Shown here: one piece after another, positions 1 through 6,961 of the stretch
Numbering within the stretch: position 1 is the first letter of the stretch
Layout: each line of letters begins with the position of its first letter
From: an uncultured Pseudomonadota bacterium
GTDB taxonomy: Bacteria; Pseudomonadota; Gammaproteobacteria; Burkholderiales; Thiobacillaceae
DNA: 6,961 nucleotides
NCBI GenBank assembly: GCA_903883985.1
Contig: CAISDD010000047.1
Coordinates: 1 to 6,961 of the forward strand
Direction of reading: 5' to 3'
Made by a program: the position numbers and the translations under genes
Notes under the pieces: generated by a model
Told to the model about the DNA's origin: nothing
The model's input: only the letters and a program-made list of their open reading frames with translations
The model's database searches: none

Positions 1-26
1 GGTTTCCGGCCGGCTGTTTTCAAAGA

Positions 27-46
27 CGCAGGCAAGGATGCCTGCG
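27..46. repeat. Short palindrome, 7-bp arms (REP-like)
   Basis: The arms CGCAGGC (27-33) and GCCTGCG (40-46) are perfect inverted repeats separated by the 6-nt loop AAGGAT. The surrounding wording resembles short dispersed palindromic elements found between genes in many GC-rich proteobacteria. No T-run follows, so it is not a canonical intrinsic terminator, although it could lie at the 3' end of an upstream transcript. Whether it recurs in the genome cannot be seen from this window. Confidence 0.45.
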
Positions 47-131
47 CTACAGGGACTCGCCAGTGCTTCTTCAACCTGCCTGGGATGGGTTACATCACTA
101 CCCCGCGTGAACGGGCGCTGACCGCACTATG

Positions 132-155
132 CCGTGACTTATTGAGAAGTTACGG
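132..155. other. Predicted hairpin, 9-bp stem with 6-nt loop
   Basis: CCGTGACTT (132-140) pairs with AAGTTACGG (147-155) across the loop ATTGAG. All nine positions pair, one of them as a G-U wobble in RNA. It lies about 207 nt before the gltB start. It could be a structured leader element, a protein-binding palindrome or part of a mobile-element remnant. The sequence does not decide between these. Confidence 0.4.
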
Positions 156-319
156 GAAAACACAGTTGACCCTCGTTACCGTGCAAATTGCGAGCGACCT
201 CGAAACTCCTCTCTCACTCTTTGGGATAGGGGTTGGCGACATGAACCACCATCACGGCAATCGCCGTCTGGCGGGAGGGCCTGGTTCAAGATAGAATTTC
301 TCCCCCTTTTTTACACTGC

Positions 320-340
320 GTTCGTGCGCCCCGCGCGAAC
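320..340. promoter_or_regulatory. GC-rich hairpin in the gltB leader
   Basis: GTTCGTGCG (320-328) pairs with CGCGCGAAC (332-340) around a 3-nt CCC loop. The stem is 9 bp with one G-U wobble. It ends 21 nt before the gltB ATG, is preceded by a run of five C and six T (302-312 region), and is not followed by T, so it is not an intrinsic terminator. Its position would allow an effect on translation initiation or mRNA stability, or it could be a dyad for a DNA-binding regulator. The function is inferred only. Confidence 0.4.
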
Positions 341-361
341 CACCTGATCGGCCCGACGACA

Positions 362-4831
<4,470 letters not shown>

Positions 4832-4837
4832 GACCAC

Positions 4838-4842
4838 AGGAG
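4838..4842 (+). promoter_or_regulatory. Ribosome binding site of the antitoxin gene
   Basis: AGGAG stands 6 nt before the ATG at 4849, inside the 17-nt gap after the gltB stop. It decides the start: the same frame opens at a TTG overlapping the gltB stop (4828), but that TTG would put this site inside the coding region. The ATG also gives a protein that begins as the family usually does. Confidence 0.8.
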
Positions 4843-4848
4843 TTCGAT

Positions 4849-5067
4849 ATGGCGACCATTTCGCAGGAACAACTCGACAGCCTCACGGCCCCGGAAAAGT
4901 TGGATTTGATCGAATTCCTGTGGAATTCGCTGGAACCTGATGACATCCCCCTCCATGACTGGCAGAAACGGGAATTGGAGCAGGCTCTTGAAGAGTATCG
5001 GCTCAATCCGGAAGAGGGTGAGGACTGGGAAGTCGTGCGGGCACGTATAGAGAAATCCTTTTTATGA
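4849..5067 (+). CDS. Addiction-module antitoxin (Unstab_antitox-like)
   Basis: A 72-residue acidic protein that matches the 'putative addiction module component' family (Pfam Unstab_antitox, TIGR02574 type) in length and pattern. It has a short N-terminal helix, then a PEKLDLIEFLWNSLE block (15-29), a helical stretch WQKRELEQALEEYRLNP (38-54) and a C-terminal WEVVRARIEKSFL (60-72). In this family the protein is the unstable partner that neutralises a RelE/ParE-fold toxin, and the downstream gene is exactly such a toxin. The last four bases overlap the toxin start (ATGA), which suggests translational coupling with the antitoxin made first, as usual for type II pairs. It follows gltB by 17 nt and has its own AGGAG. 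GC by hand count is about 55% (4861-5040), against 69% over a 120-base gltB sample (3421-3540). No canonical helix-turn-helix or ribbon-helix-helix was recognised, so self-repression is uncertain. Confidence 0.85.
   Translation: MATISQEQLDSLTAPEKLDLIEFLWNSLEPDDIPLHDWQKRELEQALEEYRLNPEEGEDWEVVRARIEKSFL
4911..4929. repeat. Perfect 8-bp inverted repeat inside the antitoxin gene
   Basis: CGAATTCC (4911-4918) and GGAATTCG (4922-4929) are perfect inverted arms around TGT. The dyad spans the codons for the family motif IEFLWNS, so it may simply follow from the protein sequence. It could also act as an internal operator or form a hairpin near the start of the antitoxin message. Confidence 0.5.
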
Positions 5068-5357
5068 AAGTGTATGTTCGTGTTCGCGCAGAGCATGAAA
5101 TGAATCAGGTAGCCGCTTGGTATGAACAACAATCGGCAGGACTAGGGCGAATGTTTCTGAACAGCGTTGCCGAGATGTTCAAGATTGTCCGCGATCAACC
5201 TCTCGCCTTCGCACGCGTCGGGGGCGAGGTGCGGCGGGTGCCTATGCGGATATTTACTTATGCCCTGTTCTATCTGGTGGATGGGCGCGGTATCCAGGTG
5301 CTTCGCTGTTTGCACCAACATCGCAATCCTTCGTCTTGGCCTAGCACGCTACACTAA
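5064..5357 (+). CDS. RelE/ParE-family toxin
   Basis: A 97-residue basic protein of the RelE/ParE toxin superfamily, which includes ribosome-dependent mRNA cleavers (RelE) and gyrase inhibitors (ParE). The pattern fits the ParE-like branch: a helical hairpin with AAWYEQQSAGLGRMFLNSV (17-35), a beta segment RRVPMRIFTYALFYLVDG (57-74) and the C-terminal IQVLRCLHQHRNPSSW (77-92), where the H-R-x-P-x-x-W ending is typical. The charged residues R57, R58, R62, H84, H86 and R87 sit where activity or target contact is expected, but the target cannot be told from sequence alone. Translation starts inside the antitoxin stop (ATGA), and the gene ends 12 nt before gltD. The frame is intact, so the toxin is probably active or was recently so. 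Hand-counted GC is about 55% (5101-5340), below gltB and gltD. Confidence 0.88.
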   Translation: MKVYVRVRAEHEMNQVAAWYEQQSAGLGRMFLNSVAEMFKIVRDQPLAFARVGGEVRRVPMRIFTYALFYLVDGRGIQVLRCLHQHRNPSSWPSTLH

Positions 5358-5359
5358 CC

Positions 5360-5364
5360 AGGAA
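5360..5364 (+). promoter_or_regulatory. Ribosome binding site of gltD
   Basis: AGGAA lies 5 nt before the gltD ATG and begins just 3 bases after the toxin stop (5355-5357). The small subunit therefore keeps its own translation signal despite the upstream TA pair. Confidence 0.75.
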
Positions 5365-5369
5365 CCCTC

Positions 5370-6785
5370 ATGTCCGACGTATTTCAATTCCTCAACATCC
5401 CCCGCCGCGACGGCGACAAGACTCCGGCTGACGTGCGCCGTGCCCAGTTCAAGGAAATCTACGCCCAGATGGGCGCTGACCAGGTCCACGAACAGGCCGG
5501 TCGCTGCCTCGGCTGCGGCAATCCCTATTGCGAGTGGAAGTGCCCGGTGCACAACTACATCCCCAACTGGCTGAAACTGGTGGATGAGGGGCGTTTGTTC
5601 GAGGCGGCGGAACTGTCGCACCAGACCAATTCCCTGCCCGAAGTCTGTGGCCGTGTCTGCCCGCAGGATAGGCTCTGCGAGGGTTCCTGCACCCTCAATC
5701 AGGTCAAGGCGGGCGCGGTCACGATCGGTGGCGTCGAGAAATACATCACCGACACCGCCTTTGCTCAGGGCTGGCGCCCGGATATGTCTCGTGTCGTCGC
5801 TACCGGCAAAAAAGTCGCCATCCTCGGCGCCGGCCCTGCCGGCCTGGGCTGCGCCGATATCCTGGCGCGAAATGGGGTGCAAGCGGTGGTGTTTGACCGG
5901 CATCCCGAGATCGGCGGCCTGCTCACTTTCGGCATCCCCGAGTTCAAGATGGAAAAAAGCGTGATGCGCCGCCGCCGCGAGATCTTCGCGGGCATGGGCA
6001 TCGAGTTTCGCTTGAATACCGAGATCGGAGGGACGAAACCCAATGATGTACAGATGGCCGATCTGCTCGCCGAATACGACGCCGTGTTTATGGGGCTGGG
6101 CACCTATACCTTCATGCAGGCCGGCATACCCGGCGAAGACCTGCCTGGCGTCATGCCCGCCCTGCCTTTCCTGATTTCCAACGTGTACCATTGCCTGGGG
6201 CTGCCCCAAGCGGAATTTACCGACATGCAAGGACAGCGCGTGGTGGTACTGGGCGGCGGCGATACCGCCATGGACTGCAACCGTACCTCGATCCGCCAGG
6301 GTGCAGCCAATGTCACCTGCGCCTATCGCCGCGACGAAGCCAACATGCCCGGCTCCAGGCGCGAAGTCGTCAATGCCAGGGAAGAGGGCGTGCAATTCCT
6401 CTGGAACCGCCAACCGGTGGCGGTCGTTGGCGACGGAAAAGTAGAAGGCATCAAGCTGATCACGACTCGCCTGGGAGAGCCCGACGCCCGCGGCCGCCGC
6501 ACTCCCGTGGCGGTGGAAGGCTCCGAGGAAATCATAGACTGCGACCGCGTCCTGGTCGCTTTCGGCTTTCGCCCCAACCCTCAACCCTGGTTTGCCGAGT
6601 TCGGGATAGCGACCGATCCTGGCGGACGGGTACTCGCAAAAGGCCAGAAACACGCCTACCAGACCGGCAACCCCAAGGTGTTTGCCGGCGGCGACATGGT
6701 GCGCGGCTCCGACCTGGTCGTCACCGCCGTGTTCGAGGGACGCGAAGCCGCCAAGGGCATCCTGGAGTTCATGGGGGTTTGGTAA
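5370..6785 (+). CDS. gltD: Glutamate synthase (NADPH) small subunit
   Basis: The beta subunit of GOGAT, 471 residues and full length. It oxidises NADPH at its FAD and delivers electrons to the FMN and 3Fe-4S centre of GltB. The N-terminal part holds two cysteine groups for low-potential 4Fe-4S clusters: C46, C49, C54, C58 (RCLGCGNPYCEWKCP) and C93, C97, C103, C107 (CGRVCPQDRLCEGSC). Then come the FAD-binding Rossmann motif VAILGAGPAGLGCAD (149-163), the NADPH-binding motif VVVLGGGDTAMDC (291-303) and the C-terminal FAD-contact block VFAGGDMVRGSDLVVTAVFE (437-456). All expected residues are present. The family also includes GltD-like subunits of other oxidoreductases, but gltB in the same unit settles the role. 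Here gltD is separated from gltB by the TA pair rather than following it directly. The start is fixed by AGGAA 5 nt upstream and by the usual N-terminus of the family. Confidence 0.98.
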   Translation: MSDVFQFLNIPRRDGDKTPADVRRAQFKEIYAQMGADQVHEQAGRCLGCGNPYCEWKCPVHNYIPNWLKLVDEGRLFEAAELSHQTNSLPEVCGRVCPQDRLCEGSCTLNQVKAGAVTIGGVEKYITDTAFAQGWRPDMSRVVATGKKVAILGAGPAGLGCADILARNGVQAVVFDRHPEIGGLLTFGIPEFKMEKSVMRRRREIFAGMGIEFRLNTEIGGTKPNDVQMADLLAEYDAVFMGLGTYTFMQAGIPGEDLPGVMPALPFLISNVYHCLGLPQAEFTDMQGQRVVVLGGGDTAMDCNRTSIRQGAANVTCAYRRDEANMPGSRREVVNAREEGVQFLWNRQPVAVVGDGKVEGIKLITTRLGEPDARGRRTPVAVEGSEEIIDCDRVLVAFGFRPNPQPWFAEFGIATDPGGRVLAKGQKHAYQTGNPKVFAGGDMVRGSDLVVTAVFEGREAAKGILEFMGVW

Positions 6786-6850
6786 GGAGTGGGCATTTCT
6801 TCTCGTAAGTAATGTCGCGTAACTTGCCTTCATTCAGCTGCCGGCGCAGG

Positions 6851-6921
6851 CCCTCATCCCCGGCCCTTCCCCCGGAGGGGGAAGGGGGTGGAACCCTCTT
6901 CGGGAGAGGGCAGGGTGAGGG
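6851..6921. repeat. Cloverleaf-like palindromic repeat (REP/MITE-like)
   Basis: Three nested inverted repeats are visible. The outer arms are CCCTCATCCC (6851-6860) and GGGTGAGGG (6913-6921), matching over 9 bp with one bulged T. Inside them are a 10-bp stem, CCCTTCCCCC/GGGGGAAGGG (6864-6873 and 6877-6886, loop GGA), and a 6-bp stem, CCCTCT/AGAGGG (6894-6899 and 6905-6910, loop TCGGG). The whole can fold as a three-way junction. Its wording resembles dispersed GC-rich palindromes found between genes in beta- and gammaproteobacteria. It starts 65 nt after the gltD stop. It lacks a T-run, so it is not a classical terminator, but such a structure may protect the 3' end of the glt mRNA or stop transcription. 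Confidence 0.75.
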
Positions 6922-6930
6922 AGCCCGGTG

Positions 6931-6958
6931 GTAAGCCAAATTGGTTTCGACAGCTTAC
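6931..6958. repeat. Short inverted repeat at the right edge
   Basis: GTAAGC (6931-6936) and GCTTAC (6953-6958) are perfect 6-bp arms around a 16-nt interval, which begins with a small CCAAATTGG palindrome (6936-6944, sharing one base with the left arm). It could be part of a terminator or a continuation of the repeat to its left. The window ends too soon to see whether a T-run or a gene follows. Confidence 0.3.
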
Positions 6959-6961
6959 TTA

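Larger units (their letters stand above)
1..361. other. Non-coding region upstream of gltB
   Basis: No convincing protein gene is visible here. The only open frame of note (85-294, + strand, 69 residues) has no good ribosome site and no recognisable motif, so it is not called. The stretch holds a palindrome at 27-46, a hairpin at 132-155, a small 5-bp stem at 254-267 (ACGGC/GCCGT) and a GC-rich hairpin at 320-340. The gltB promoter must lie here or further left if gltB starts its operon. The hexamers TTGACC (166-171) and TAGAAT (292-297) resemble -35 and -10 boxes, but neither has a properly spaced partner. No sigma-54 type GG-N10-GC element was recognised by eye. Confidence 0.6.

Noticed and set aside
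85..294. Open frame of 69 residues upstream of gltB
   Set aside because: It has no good ribosome site, no recognisable motif and a low-complexity end (MNHHHGNRRLAGGPGSR). It looks like a chance frame in GC-rich DNA.
1..361. Riboswitch, tRNA, small RNA or sigma-54 promoter before gltB
   Set aside because: No conserved core of a known riboswitch, no tRNA-like cloverleaf and no properly spaced GG/GC -24/-12 element were found by eye.
5349..6833. Long minus-strand frame (494 residues) opposite gltD
   Set aside because: It mirrors the whole of gltD, whose family motifs are unmistakable. Long antisense frames are common in GC-rich genes, and the product shows no recognisable domain.
6864..6910. 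Intrinsic terminator of gltD
   Set aside because: The stems are strong but no T-run follows either of them, so a Rho-independent terminator cannot be claimed; the repeat-element reading fits better.

Overview
The window holds a bacterial glutamate synthase (GOGAT) operon on the + strand, with a small type II toxin-antitoxin (TA) pair sitting between its two subunit genes. The order is gltB (large subunit, 362-4831), a 72-residue addiction-module antitoxin (4849-5067), a 97-residue RelE/ParE-type toxin (5064-5357) and gltD (small subunit, 5370-6785). All four genes are co-directional and tightly packed, with gaps of 17 nt, a 4-nt ATGA overlap, and 12 nt. Their organisation is that of one transcription unit. 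The reading frames look intact, with no frameshift or internal stop.

The sequence is GC-rich. The two Glt proteins are of the bacterial NADPH-GOGAT type, and the start of GltB and the cysteine-rich N-terminus of GltD resemble those of beta- and gammaproteobacteria. The GC-rich hairpin repeat after gltD (6851-6921) also resembles dispersed palindromic repeats seen in those groups. The sequence does not allow a genus to be named.

Layout. Bases 1-361 hold no convincing gene. They contain a small palindromic repeat near the left edge and two good hairpins (132-155 and 320-340), the second ending 21 nt before the gltB start; no clear promoter was found. Bases 362-6785 are the four-gene unit. Bases 6786-6961 hold a cloverleaf-like inverted-repeat element and another possible stem at the right edge.

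How the genes work together. GltB releases ammonia from glutamine at its N-terminal cysteine and channels it to the FMN site, where 2-oxoglutarate is converted to glutamate. GltD takes electrons from NADPH and passes them through FAD and iron-sulfur centres to GltB. The two TA genes have no evident role in this chemistry. They are lower in GC than their neighbours and look like an accessory module placed cleanly between two core metabolic genes, each of which keeps its own stop, start and ribosome site. This placement is the most notable point of the window.
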